Below are positions 1 through 11,640 of a stretch of DNA of 64,000 nt, one piece after another. The DNA lies in assembly GCA_022410635.1 (NCBI GenBank), contig JAJVDF010000211.1, forward strand, positions 893,784-957,783, in the 5' to 3' direction. The position numbers were made by a program, and so were the translations under genes. This DNA is from Tretioscincus oriximinensis. Taxonomy: Eukaryota > Chordata > Lepidosauria > Squamata > Gymnophthalmidae. A model generated the notes under the pieces. The model did no database searches and was not told the origin of the DNA. It worked only from the letters and a program-made list of their open reading frames with translations. Positions within the stretch are counted from its first letter, which is position 1, and each line of letters opens with the position of its first letter.

Positions 1-322
1 TCTCCCTTATCTTTTATCTAGCCATCTTTGGAAATAAATACGTTTTTTAAACAATACACTGGTGATTGTGTTGCATGCTCCTGCCAACAATACATTTGCA
101 GAGCTCTCCACAAGTGTGGAAGCATAGTAGGAAAAAAACAAAAAGTCTTCTGAAAGGATCCATGAAGGTCATAGTTGTGCAGTGAACTAAGAAGAATTGT
201 AGATGTAACAATACTTTTGCTTATCTTTGTCCTGCCTCTTGGTCAGTGCTTATAGCTCTCTATACTCTCTTCCATCCACCCATTGTTCTGTCTTTGCAGA
301 TCACCCTGTGTCCTGAATTTAC

Positions 323-446
323 CTGTCTCGTTGGAGATGGTACTTTCTGGACAGGAAATGCAGTTGTAGCAACATATTTGCTTGCCTCTTTCTTCCCTCT
401 TGATTTGTCCAGGATGGCAGCTCTTCACACACCTGGAATATGGAAG
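323..446 (-). CDS. V2R-A exon 5 (cysteine-rich linker)
   Basis: This exon is 124 bp, exactly the length of the matching exon in V2R-B. It encodes RCVKSCHPGQ and CCYNCISCPE, the cysteine-rich module joining the ligand-binding domain to the 7TM domain. The acceptor is ..aacacaaag and the donor is acag/gtaaat. One base is left over, so the next exon should begin by completing a GAT codon, as in B and C. Positions 1-322 are the start of intron 5, in which I see nothing else recognisable. Confidence 0.92.
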
Positions 447-1185
447 CTTTGTGTTGTAAGAAAAAAGCAGAGATGAAACTTGTTTTCATAAACCAATAAT
501 ATCAGTGACATGCAACCAAAATGAAGAGCACTAATTTCTTTCTTTTTTTGACTTCCAAGTCCAAGTAAGGATCTGGTACTGGCTGAAGTAGCCTTGATCT
601 ATGCATTGGTGTTATTTGAAGTTCATGAGAAAGTAAATATATCAAGTAAATAAATAAGTAAATTACAGACAAATGGCAAAGTACACCCTAAATCCATCCC
701 TGACAAGAAAATGAGGCTTTGGCCTAGCATTCTGCTGCCGCAAAATTTCTCCTCTGCTCTCTGATAGATATGGGGGGGGGGGGGGGGGGGGGGGAAGAGA
801 GAAAGAGGGGGGAGGACGGGGGTTATAGGTAGCAAAGGGGGGGGGGGGGGGGGGGGGGGAGGAGGGGGAGGAGGGGGAGGGGGGGGAGAGGAGGAGGAAG
901 GGGGAGAGGAAGAAGGAGAAGGGGAAAGAGAGAGAGAAGAGGAGAGGGAAGGAGAGGGAAAGAAAGGAGGAGAGGGGGGGAAGAGGAAGGAAGGAGGAGG
1001 AGGAGGAAGAGGAGAAGAAGAAAGAGAAGGAGAGAGAGGAGAAGAAGGAGAAGGAGGAGAAGAAGGAGGAGGAGAAGAAGAAGAAGAAGAAGAAGAAGAA
1101 GAAGAAGAAGAAGAAGAAGAAGAAGAAGAAGAAGAAGAAGAAGAAGAAGAAGAAGAAGAAGAAGAAGAAGAAGAAGAAGAAGAAG

Positions 1186-1216
<31 letters not shown>

Positions 1217-4200
1217 CTATGAAAGCTAATGCTAATGCAACCGATTTTTCTACTGTTAGTCTCTAAGTGCTGCTAGCCTCCTTGCTGGATTATTATTATT
1301 AGCTGTTACAGGATATAAAATTGCTGAAATATTTTTTTTTNAAAAAAGGAACTAAAACTAGGCTAAAAGTAATATATAAAACATTTATTAGCTGTGATCT
1401 TAATATATGAGAAACTTTCCTACCTCTTTAAAATGTTTATTCCAGCTAATTAAGTCTTCTCTGATGGTAAACTCATGTCTTGCTGAGATATAACCAACAC
1501 GCTTACTCAGAAGTGATAAATTTTTGAGCATCACCCAATTGAGAATTTCATACCCAGATGAGATTTCTCCACTCTCAAACAAGACTTCATGCTCAGCACC
1601 ATTGTTGAAGTGGATATTTCTCAGCACAGCTTGAAGCTAAATGAGATGGCATGGTCAGCAGTCACAAAAATGACTGACACACACAAAAAAATCTCTCTGT
1701 TATCTACAGCATGCTTAGCTCTGACATGATCTCTGTCCATAAATATGTTAAATGATAACTCCCTTTTCAGAAGATGCTTGCTTTGTTTTTATTTTTAGCT
1801 TTTTTAGCTCATGACAATTCAAACTGTATATTTAATGTAACATTTGAAGGGATTTTGCATTTATTATTTAATTTAAAATACTGAATTGTGGATTTTTAGA
1901 TACTTATCTGGGATTCTTTGGTAGTCTCTATATTTCATGTTTCCTTATTATGATTAAGGAAATACAAATGAAAAGTGAAATATGATACTTAAAAATTAAA
2001 TGACTATTTTTTTCTGTTGAATGTTGAACATTGAATTTTCAACATTTACGNCTACCAACATTCTTCAAAGACATTTCTTCCATGTGAACAATTTGTTTCC
2101 CTTTATCTCGTGTTCTGTCTTCTCCCACAAGGTATCTACTCTGATTTATTTGTTTGACCATTGGGAGATCAACCTGTATAACTTTTCCTAATATCTTTGA
2201 TACCCTAATTTGCTGTAAAAATATCATTACCTTCTCCCCCCCCCCCCCATTTATATCCTTACTATTTTTGCTGTGGAGGTTCTCCCATGCTTAGTTTTCT
2301 TGTTTCATTTAATAACCCAATGTTTTTCTGAACCTGAACTTAGTGTACACATTTTTTCATATTCCATTTTGTATTTTATTTTATGTATTTATTTATTTAT
2401 ATCCTTCCTTTCACCATAGAACAAGTAAAAACATACTCTCCCTCCCTAACTCACCATTACCCATCCTTCTTGGAAGGATATATGCAGAGAGAGCTAGAAG
2501 TGAAAAGCTTGGGTGAATAGGTATGTTTTTACCAGGTGCCAAAAACTATACAATGTAGGCTCCTACTGAGTTTCTCTAGGGAGGTTGCTTTCGTATGATC
2601 CTTCCAACCTTAAACAATCATCAATTAAAACTGCTGAAAATCAGGCCATATACTTTTATTTACAGTATGTATGCTAACTGACATGGCTAAGACTGTATCC
2701 ACATAGTAGATTCTTACTAGTATGGTAGAGACATCAAGGCAGCTTCTCCGCATTGGATCGTGCCTTCTCATTGATCAGCTCATGGCAAAGTGCCAAAGCT
2801 CCATGATTTCTGATCACTGTTTTACTGTGATCCCAGCGCAGAACTCATTAGGCACCCACTAGGATCCCTGTATGTGGCGCACATCCACAGTGAGAAGTCA
2901 GGGAACAGCAGGTAGTTGGGTGCAATCAGCTGCTGTGAGCCACGTAAGAGCGCAGAGATCTTCTCAGCTGTGGGTGCAGTAGTACTGCCATCCTCTCACG
3001 GACTATGAGGGGTTTGTGTGGGTGGACTCACAGTGTTTGAAAGCCTCCAGTACCCCTATAACTTGGAGCATAGCTACCCGTGTGGAGACAGCTTTACTGT
3101 AGTATTTTGTATAAAATTATTTTATTTTTCCATTTTTAATTTTTGTGACATTTGTATTTTTTCCACTTTCACACATTAATGTTACAGTAATTGCCACATT
3201 TATTTAAGACTTCGTATAATTAACACTTTATATAGCTTTCATATCTTTCCATTTCCTCCCTCTAGTTTAACTCTATCTTCAAATTCAAGTTTTATTTTAA
3301 GAGGTCTTTTATCTTCTATCCCTTAATATACCTTAATATGCTCATATCCCTTACCTGTAACCAGTTCTTGTGTGTGTGTGTGAGTTATGTAATTTCAGGA
3401 TTCCTTATCCCTTTCTTTTAGCATAGTACCTAGCATTCTTCATTTTTATTCTTCATTTTTATTTATTTAAATTACCATCCTTACTGTTTTCCCTCTTCTA
3501 TTAATTTTGTACCACTTCTCTCAAAACCATCAAAGATGTTTATTCTGATCCATCACATCTACCCTAAACATCTTTTCATAATTTTTCAAATATTAATGGT
3601 GTTTCTTAAATCCATTTATTTCTATTTTAACCCACTCTTTTCCCAAGTTATATTCCAATTCAATTTGGCAATTTGAAATGAATCATCACAATTTTCTAAA
3701 CTTTGCAACATTCATTCTTTTTGCTCTCCAAGAAGTATTAATTTTCTTAATATATTTTTGTTTCCTGTTTTGCCATTCCCAGTTACTTCTTAAAAAATCA
3801 CATAGTTGAGTCACCTTTGCTGGTGTTTGCTGAAGCAATAACTTTGCTATCCATTGCCAGTCATGGGTTCCAGACATATGCAGGATTGATGCATGCATAG
3901 GAATGCCTGCATAGGAATACGGCAGCTCCTACAGACGTAATGGTGGGTTGTGATTCAGTCGCTACAAACCTGCCTTTCTGTGGCTTTAACGAGAGCTGAT
4001 TTTTCCACCTCTAATGGCAAAGATTGCCTGAAACCCACTTTTTCCCTGCATGTGACCTGCTGCTGCACTGACAAATGAGGTTGTGTGAGCAGATGCCGGG
4101 ACTAATGGCAGCTTCCCAGCTTCACAAAGTAGGCCAGGAGACACCTGGCCAGAGGAAAGCCTTGTCTTGGACATTGAAGGGATGGAGCTTCCTCTCACCC

Positions 4201-7200
4201 CCTATATGCCCATCCCCACATACATGTAGATGGACTTGGAGCCCCTTAATGTGTTTTGGACTCCCAAATATTTCATTTTTATGCCCCTGTTTCAGACTTC
4301 ATTACTTGGACAAACAGGGTCTTATTTCACTTTATTCTTTTACTTGGGCATTTAAAAGCACTATTTGTGAATGTTTCTATATTTATTTCCCATACTGAAT
4401 ATTTCTAATATCTTAATAAATTCCTGTCTCATTTCAATATTATTATATTAACCATATCAATCATAAATATGTTTGTTTCAGTTTCTTGCCTCCTTACTTT
4501 GTATACTGGCATTTGACCATTTTCTTCTAAATTTTCTGCTAGCATCTCAAGATAGGAACTTTTGTGCACATTATTAGTTACCACTTTGCCCGTTCCCCCC
4601 ATTGCTCAGTTCATGGCAAGACTATTGTCTATGGTGGAAATTGTTTTCTATAATTCTCTAATGTGAAAATACAAAATGGGAAAGTACAAAATGTTCACAA
4701 ATAAATGTGCTTATTTGACATTACTTTTTATTTATTTTATAACAAATGGAGTTGATATTTTAATTTTACAGGATACATTTCTTATTTTTAATGTTGTTAC
4801 ATATATCGTAAATATGGCACCTGTCTCCCCCTCACCAAAGAAGCCCAGAGAAAATGGCAATGACAGAAGGAGCATGCTCCTTNATTCCCTGCCGCTGCCT
4901 CTGTGCTCCAACCCGGCTTCTCTGGAGAGGCCCAAAAAATCTGAGTTGGATGCCACAGAAGCCAAATTGGAGCATATTCCTTCATTCTCCACTGCCACCT
5001 CCATGCTCCAACCTGGCTTCTTTGGGCATCTCCAGAGATGCTCAGAGAAACCGGGTAGGATGCCACAGAATGCAGTAGCAAACAAAGGAATGTGCTCCTT
5101 TGTTTCCCGGCACCTAAAAAGGGGTTCAATCTGGCTTCTCTGAGTTTGATACTGCAGAGGGCAGTCATGAATGAAGGGGATCTTTCTGTCACCGCCACCT
5201 CCTCCATGCTCCAACCTGGCTTCTCTAATAGCCAGAGAAGCTGAGGGGGAAGACAGGCTTCCCCATTCGGCTTTTGTGGCTGTTAAAGACAGTTTTCTCC
5301 CTCTTTCATCTGTATCTGAGGGAGAAAACCGTCTTTTCAAAACAAATAAGGTCAGGGAAGATGGGTAGGGGAAGGAGGAGGAAGAAGAAGAAGGTAAGAT
5401 AGATCCCTCAAGTAGGATCGGGGGAGGTGAACGCCATTCTTGCAATTTTTTTTGCAGGCCTCCACAATATATAAAATAATTATTAAGTACATGCAGCCAT
5501 GTATTACTACTTCCACACTTTTCATTCATTGGAGTTCATCCACAGATAACTCTGTGACTTTTGAAATATTTTCAAGAACTTACAGCAACAAGAATTTATT
5601 CCACTGGTATTAAAGATTTCTATAGAGTTTAAAAGAAATAGACTTCTATTTGAAGTTCATGTCACCTACCTTTCTCTTGTTGAGATCTAAAGTGCTACAG
5701 CCCCCCTTGCTAGATATATAGTATAAAATTTACCTCCCATGGTTGTACAGGCAAAGACATGAATCTACCTCGATTCATGTTTGCTTTCTGTCTCAGTGCA
5801 TAAATGTTATCTAATGCATTGGCAACAGCATAAACAGCACTGTAGATACTGTAGCTTTCACCAGTCATTTCCATCTCAAATTTATCCGAAGTCAATTTAT
5901 CGAATTTATCATTTCCTGCACATTGTGAAAAGTCTTCAAAGGCATACTTCCAGAATAAACAGAAAAAATGCATCAGTGAGCGATCAGGCTTCAATTGATA
6001 AAGGAAATCATAGAATCTTGGCACTTTTTCTCTTTGGATTGCAAAGGACAGTATTCCATCAAATGACTCTGGCGCTGATACGTAATTACCAGATGAAGTA
6101 AGGAAATCCCAACGAGCAGTTGCAATCCATACCTTCCCCATAGTAGTCTTCTGTAAAAGCAGCAAATTAAGAACTTCATTTCTGTCTAAGGCATGTTTTA
6201 AAATCCATAGGGAATGGGAATCACCACTTGCAATAATCACATTGACATCTGTTAAAGAAACTCTGGACATAATCCTAGATAAATAATCCTGGTAAAATTC
6301 ATGTTCTGCAAATTCTGCACCTTCAAATATGTTAATCTCTTCCAAGTAAGCTACACAAATATTGTTCTCAATCAGCAACGGTTTCATGATTTGAACAAAG
6401 TTTTCTCCATCATCATCATTTGAAACCATGAGTCCAACCCATGTCCAATCGAAGTGCAGCAAGAGCTTGATTATCCCAATGGGTTGTATAGTTTCTTTTG
6501 CTGACATCTGATATACAGAAGGTAAGTATTTTTTACCAATAAGTGCTGCATCATAGGCTCCATACATGAACTAATAATGAAAACAAATTAGACAGAATGT
6601 GAAGAAAATTGGTATTGATCTCTCTTTATAACTGAGTAGTTTTAGGACATTTTTAATCTCTAATTTCTTTTCCAAACACAGTGATTAGTTTCTGTATAAA
6701 TCTACAGCAAGAATGTAGCAGTATCTTTAATCTGGTTAATTTGGATCACCATATTTATTAATACTTATATACTTTAGAAAATTGTAAAAGATGTTCAGCT
6801 GATTTTGTGTTGTCTCGTTCAAGGAAATAGTAGATGAATGGGAAGTTATCTTCATGCAAGTCAGGTAATGTGTCATTGAACGCTATCCATTTTTTTGTGT
6901 AATATTAGAATAGAGAATCAAAAGTAATATTCAGTATCATCTTAAATCTTGACCTTTAAGATGATATGTTTCTTGTGTGTTTCTTGTATAAATCAACCCA
7001 TTAAAAAGGTTGGTTTGCTGTTCTTCTGACAGGCAGAGACAACNATTCATGATCAGTTGTAGTTAGTGCTAGAAAAGATTGAGTGATTGATTGTGGGCAA
7101 GATAGCTATTTAGAGGAAAGCTAGCAGGAAACCTCATTCACTAGTAAAATAAGAAGTTATATGGGACATGGAATAGGGATATTGATATAAAGACAGAGAA

Positions 7201-9902
7201 TATAGGGAAGGAAATTAAAAGAATAAAAAATGTATAAGTAATGGAAGAAGACTACTATTGTATAAATGATTTACAACACTTGCACAATCGTCACATTATT
7301 TCCCTAATATCCTTGGAACACGTTTGCATGATTGTGAGCAAAAAGATGTATTTATAAATATGATATGGGAATGTTAAAAAATTCAGGAATATTTGAAAAT
7401 AGTATTAATGGAAAATGTGTTAATGGAATTTTTGGAATGCACCTAGAAAAAAGCTTGTATTCTCGGATTTTTCTGATTGGTGATCCTTTGCTAAATGGCC
7501 ATGCCTGTAGCCATGGATGTGAGAAGCCTTCCTGTGTATATGATCCTTAAAAAGATTATAAGGGTATCGCAAGAAGACGCTAGCGCAAGACAATGCAGAA
7601 TTGCATATTGAGCACTCTCAATATTTATTTATTTATTATTTGTTTGTTTGTTTGTTTGTTTGTTTGTTTGTTTATGTTTATACCTCGCCCCATACCTGAA
7701 GGTCTCAGGGCGACGAACAGTAAAATATCAACACAAAATTAACAAATTAAAAACAGTGTAAAAACAATATCTAAAAGTGGGGGCAAAAATGAGCTCTTCA
7801 GCCAAAGGCCAGGGGAGAGAGATGCATCTTCAAGGATCTTCTAAAACCATACAATGATGATGACAGATGCACCTCAAGGGGGAGACTATTCTAAAGATTG
7901 GGGGCAACCACCAAGAAGGCCCTACCCTGGGTTCCCACTCCATTGGCTTTTGAAAGGGGTGGTACAACCAGGAGGGCCTCCCCTGCAGATCTTAAGGCTC
8001 AGGCAGGTTAGTATGGGAGAAGACATTCCTTTAGGTATTTGGGGCCCAAGTTANTTAGGGCCTTGTAAGTTAAAGTCAGCACCTTGAATTGGGCTCAGTT
8101 GCGGATTGACAGCCAGTGCAGCTCTTTCAAGACCTGTGTGAGGTGTGTCCGGACAGCCATTCTGGTTAGCAGTCTAGCTGATGCATTCTGCATTTACTTC
8201 CTATTTAGTCGTCTCATTGATTCCATGTGGATAAAAAGGATTTTTTAATAGTTTGCTTGGGAAGTATGAAGGTATGTGTGCATGGACTCATGACTAGGTA
8301 ATTGAAGATTTTATTGTGATTTTTAATAGGTCATGTGGAGGAAACCTAAGATTAACAAGTAAAATGATAACAGTACATACAAATATGGAAAATGTTATGC
8401 CTGTGCAATTAGAGGTTTAATAGCTAAGATAATNACCTGTATTCAGAATGTTCTAGTAGGGGTGGAAAGACAATATAAAATGGTCAATCCACAAATTGTA
8501 TGAGTATATAAACCATATTATAGCAATAGATATATTGATTTGTAGAATTAATAATCCAGATAAAATGCAGAAATTTAAAGACTGAAATCAAAAGTGATTG
8601 TTAATTGAGTNAAGACATTGTGTTGAGTATTGTTTGCTTGTCTTCTCATATCTCATATTCACATATACCAATGCTGAGGAATCAAAATTTCCTAGCTTCC
8701 AGGTTTAAAACTGATTTAAAGAACAAGTAGGGCATGTCTTAATGAGTCTGTGATTTTATAGTTAATGACTAAAGTTAGAAGACAAGTCAGAAAAGTCACC
8801 TCTGCTGTGGTCATCAATCTATGCAGTGATGGCAAAACATCAAAAGATACTTCTGAGAGTAAGTCTGATCTCAGAGCTAGGTGTTAAATCTCAGGAGTCT
8901 GCCAGCTTGTGGACAATATCTCTTTGGAGTTCTGATCGGTAACTTTCTAGTAGAAGGATGATTATGATAATGAGGAGATGGAGAAGCAGGAGGATGAGAG
9001 TAAGTGATTTTGTACAGGGGACTCGTAAATCATTCATGCCATTAGACATTTACCTGAGGAATCTTAAAATAACTCAAGACAGTGGTCATCTGATTGGCAC
9101 TCTGTGCTGTGCAACCCCCGATGGTTGCTATCACATCTTCATTTATGCCTCTCTTATTTTTTTTAACTTTGTTCCGTGGAGCAAACAATAAGTTCATAAT
9201 ACCCTCATAAGTCATTCTTCCATCAAACATATTGTCATAGCTGAGGAAACCAAGGGATACATTTGGCAAAAGTCTTGGATTATTATTGATCTCGTGAACT
9301 GCAAACATCAAGGACAGAAGATGCTGATAATTTTTATGTACTAGACTGCAAAGAGATGAATAGTGAATCAACTGGATGATCAAAAAGACAAAGTTGAATT
9401 TTTTTAAAAAATATTTTTCTATATAAATTGTTATTTTGATCCATATAACATCACAGGATGTTGGAACAGAAATGGAACAGAGGAACAATTCAGCTATAGA
9501 AGGAGACATGCTATTAAATTCATTAAATTCAATAGCATGTTTCCTTCTATAGCTGAATCTCATTACAGAAGTTTAACATACTGAAATTTCAACACCATGA
9601 ACCATTTGACTATAGAAATTGTCTGACTATAGAAATTTTGATATCAAATAGTAAACTTACTAGTAATGAGATCTACTCCTGTCTGGATTTTCTGTCCAAT
9701 TTATCATAAACACCTCACCATATATTTGGGAGAATATACTACCAGTTATAACTTCCCCAGGTTTATACACATTATCTTGGATACTTCTCTTCATCCCACA
9801 TTCCTTAGTCACAAAAGAAGGGAGAAGCATCAATTGGAAAAAAAGCAATATCCATTTGTCGGCAAAGATATTTTTTCTCAGCTCTCTATTCATTTCAGGC
9901 AT
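323..9902 (-). CDS. V2R-A: vomeronasal type-2 receptor, 5' part (exons 1-5 of 6)
   Basis: Class C GPCR of the vomeronasal type-2 receptor family, expected to sense pheromone-type peptides at the surface of vomeronasal neurons. Joined exons are 9902-9661, 9345-9054, 6570-5734, 1636-1424 and 446-323, giving 569 codons plus one base with no stop. Exon 1 encodes a hydrophobic signal peptide ([14 protein letters not shown]). Exons 2-4 encode the Venus-flytrap ligand-binding domain, with HFDWTWVG and [16 protein letters not shown]. Exon 5 is the cysteine-rich linker (CCYNCISCPE). All introns have GT-AG ends and the same phases as the two neighbouring genes. The 7TM exon must lie left of base 1, so completeness cannot be judged. 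Exon 3 is six codons shorter than in V2R-B and lacks a cysteine conserved in B and C. Family assignment is secure; ligand and function are unknown. Confidence 0.9.
772..859. repeat. Poly-G tracts in V2R-A intron 4
   Basis: Two uninterrupted runs of 23 G (772-794 and 837-859) flank a purine-rich stretch, and G/A-rich sequence continues to the GAA array at 1074. Such tracts can form G-quadruplex or triplex DNA and are prone to length error in sequencing. Confidence 0.9.
1074..1215. repeat. (GAA)n microsatellite, about 47 units
   Basis: A pure GAA/AAG array of about 142 bp lies in V2R-A intron 4. It follows 200 bp of imperfect purine-rich DNA and abuts the body of the dispersed fold-back repeat that starts at 1216, whose consensus contains GAAGAAG at this point. 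Confidence 0.95.
1216..1301 (+). repeat. Fold-back-family dispersed repeat, one arm
   Basis: It contains tctatgaaagct, then a ttagtctctaagtgctgctagc block that recurs at 5672, 24868, 26519, 45695, 45958 and 51846. Here only one arm is present and the GAAGAAG end has turned into the microsatellite upstream. Class unknown; probably a non-autonomous element. Confidence 0.7.
1424..1636 (-). CDS. V2R-A exon 4
   Basis: This exon is 213 bp (71 codons, phase 0 at both ends), the same length as in V2R-B and V2R-C. It encodes the end of the ligand-binding domain, starting [20 protein letters not shown] and ending WNKHFKE. The acceptor is tcatttag/CTTCAA and the donor GAG/gtagg. Confidence 0.93.
2688..3096. 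mobile_element. Probable MITE in V2R-A intron 3
   Basis: The ends are imperfect inverted repeats: left actgtatccacatagtag, right (reverse complement) agctgtctccacacgggtag. The interior of about 400 bp has no coding potential and is more GC-rich than its surroundings. No convincing target duplication is visible, so superfamily and exact ends are uncertain. Confidence 0.45.
4870..5250. repeat. Satellite-like tandem repeat in V2R-A intron 3
   Basis: The phrase tgctccaacc(c/t)ggcttct recurs at about 4900, 5006 and 5209, with gatgccacagaa between copies, so the block is diverged repeat units of roughly 100 bp. Long open frames on both strands here are by-products of the repeat composition; they match no protein family I recognise. 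Confidence 0.7.
5665..5717 (+). repeat. Fold-back-family repeat fragment
   Basis: A short fragment (cacctacctttctcttgttg, then ctaaagtgctacagcccccc) of the family described at 26519 lies just 17 bp beyond the splice donor of V2R-A exon 3. Confidence 0.6.
5734..6570 (-). CDS. V2R-A exon 3 (ligand-binding domain core)
   Basis: This exon is 837 bp (279 codons), phase 0 at both ends. It begins FMYGAYDAAL, contains [20 protein letters not shown], and ends VQPWE before gtaaat. Compared with V2R-B exon 3 it lacks exactly 18 bp: the residues between KYAFE and DFSQC, including a cysteine that B and C keep. The frame is otherwise open throughout. Confidence 0.94.
7622..8195 (+). repeat. Dispersed repeat (TTTATTTA...ggtctcagggcg family), long copy
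   Basis: After (TTTG)n/(TTTA)n it reads tacctcgcccc, then gaaggtctcagggcg, then about 450 bp of body including ccaccaagaaggccctaccc and cttgaattgggctcagt. I recognise this as an abundant squamate-type element but cannot name its class with confidence. Shorter copies are at 15507, 36397, 36575, 40515, 45365 and 54262 (+), and 35318 and 62250 (-). It sits in V2R-A intron 2. Confidence 0.75.
9054..9345 (-). CDS. V2R-A exon 2
   Basis: This exon is 292 bp, as in B and C. It encodes KNYQHLLSLMFAVHEINNNP and ends at FKIPQ before gtaaatg. The acceptor tctttgcag/TCTAGT completes the TAT codon begun by TA at the end of exon 1. It covers the first lobe of the ligand-binding domain. Confidence 0.93.
9488..9558. 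repeat. Near-perfect 28-bp inverted repeat (hairpin) in V2R-A intron 1
   Basis: Arms 9488-9515 and 9531-9558 match at 27 of 28 positions around a 15-base AT-rich loop. The intron is only 315 bp, so the hairpin sits midway between exons 1 and 2. It could be a palindromic MITE remnant; no coding signal is present. Confidence 0.9.
9661..9902 (-). CDS. V2R-A exon 1 (start codon and signal peptide)
   Basis: The exon runs from the ATG at 9902 (MPEMNREL) through a hydrophobic leader to ENPDRSRSHY, ending TTACTA/gtaagt, phase 2. Start chosen by alignment with exon 1 of B and C, which begin at the same place before the leader. Exon 1 is four codons shorter than in B around the signal cleavage region (SFVTKECGMKRS). 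Confidence 0.88.
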
Positions 9903-10499
9903 TATTAATAAAGTTCCTGCAATGCTACAGTGATTCCTAGTATAGATGGGAGCCTAATGCTCTACATAGAGAAGTGCTGAAAAAGCATGGATGGGAGAAA
10001 AGCCTTCCAATAGCCATTGCTCCTATCTCTTGTTTTGGCACCCATATAAGAAAGGAATCAGTGTTAAATAGCCTGTCTGCAGATGATGATTGCATCACAC
10101 AAACCAGTTGCAAAGTCAAGTAATCAAAAAACATAATTGGATGATAACCTATAAATTATCATTTTGTTTTTCTTCAGTTGAAGTCCCTGTTCCTTGCCTC
10201 TAACCACTTATCATATGAAGATGAAAATAATAATTTCTCTATTAAATGTAGGGTTGGCATACATTTTCTTGGCATCAGATATTTCAGTTCTTCTGTCTAT
10301 GTATCTGGGGAAAATGAAACCCAAGGAAAACATATTTACGGTACCAAATCTGGTGGAGTCACTAGTTGTTGTGGAATTAATGCGCTTACCACATTAGAAT
10401 GATCCCTAGCATCTATTCACTGGGGATCAGATGTAAGGATGGAAATGAAGGAAATTGATGTTCAAAAAAAGTTCAAACTTGATTGAACATTGATCTTCA

Positions 10500-11640
10500 C
10501 ATGTCCCGACCTGATAACCAAGATTGCCTTTCTTCACAGCAGTGGGGCAATGGCACGTTCCCTCATCTAATAATGCCAAGAAGTGGGCTGTTCAGTTCTG
10601 TTTGGACTGGAAACTTTAAGAACAGGCTGTTTAAGCATCAGCCCATGCTGGCCTAGCTGCTGTTGACAAGATGAGTTGATGTACTGCTGTATGATATAGG
10701 AACAGTTTAGAAGTGAATCAGCCTTGGTGAGTTCAAGATAGGGGGATTTGGCTATAGTAATCTACAGTCTAGAAATCCAAATTAGACTGCTATAATAAAC
10801 TCTATGTATTCTTGAAAATCATCTAAAAACTGGAATTTGTGCAGGACACAGCGGTTGAAGAAAGGCANAGTCCCTCATCTAATCAAACCAAAGGAGTGGG
10901 GCTGTTCAGATCTATATGGACTAAAATATTTAAGAACAAGCTGTTTGGATATCAGCCCATGCTTCTTCAGCTGCTGTAGACCAGATGTGAAGCTCCACCA
11001 CAGGTACACTATATTGCCAAAAGCTCACCCACCCGCACAAGTGAATGCTGGTACGACTGAATACTTTTTGGCAATATAGTGTATGAAGCAGTTTAGGAGA
11101 AATCAGGCTATTTGGTCAATTCAATCTGAGATGTGACACTGTCCATCTAATTATTTCTTACAACATCTTCAAACAAAAATGAGAACCGACTCAATATTTC
11201 ACTACTTTTATAGGGATGCAGATATGCTTTTATTTGTTATGTTTTGCTCAGACTGGAGAGTGAAATTAGTGAGTGGCGTAACGGACCAGGAAGAAATTTG
11301 GGTAGAAAAGCCANTTCTGCCCATTAAAAGATAATCATAAATTCATGATTTTTAAATTTATTTAAAAGCAATACTCATAGCACTTAAGGAACTCATAGTA
11401 TAATCAGATGGTGATGGTGGATAGTAATGTTGGGCCACCAGCCTTGGCCATTCCTAGATAGGGACACTTTTGTCACAGAAACCCACACTCTGGTAACCTC
11501 CAGATTAGAACTACTGTAATGCACTTTACATTAAGTGGGGCTATCCCTAATATCGTTTAGAAGCTGAAACTACTACAGAACTGCAATGAAAATGCTTATG
11601 AGAGCCTCTCTTTAGATGCACTGGATGCCTTTTCACTATC
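10500..11640 (+). repeat. Degraded LINE-like repeat blocks, partly duplicated
   Basis: A block with ccctcatctaat, agtgggctgttcag and tttaagaaca(g/a)gctgttt appears at about 10545-10735 and again at 10845-11115. A second shared block (aacctccagattaga.ctactgtaatgcact) at 11495 resembles 10750-10800 and is reminiscent of the L2-type LINE coding stretch SRLDYCNAL. Frames are broken. L2 membership is my inference. Confidence 0.5.
11004..11082. mobile_element. Very short Tc1/mariner-type MITE
   Basis: Ends are acactatattgccaaaag and its near reverse complement tttttggcaatatagtgt, flanked by TA on each side, the target duplication of Tc1/mariner elements. The whole element is about 80 bp with no coding capacity. 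It splits the second copy of the LINE-like block, so it inserted after that block was duplicated. Confidence 0.8.

Noticed and set aside
4732..5529. 265-codon minus-strand frame and 155-codon plus-strand frame
   Set aside because: They overlap on opposite strands across tandem repeat units; both derive from the same composition and neither has a domain.
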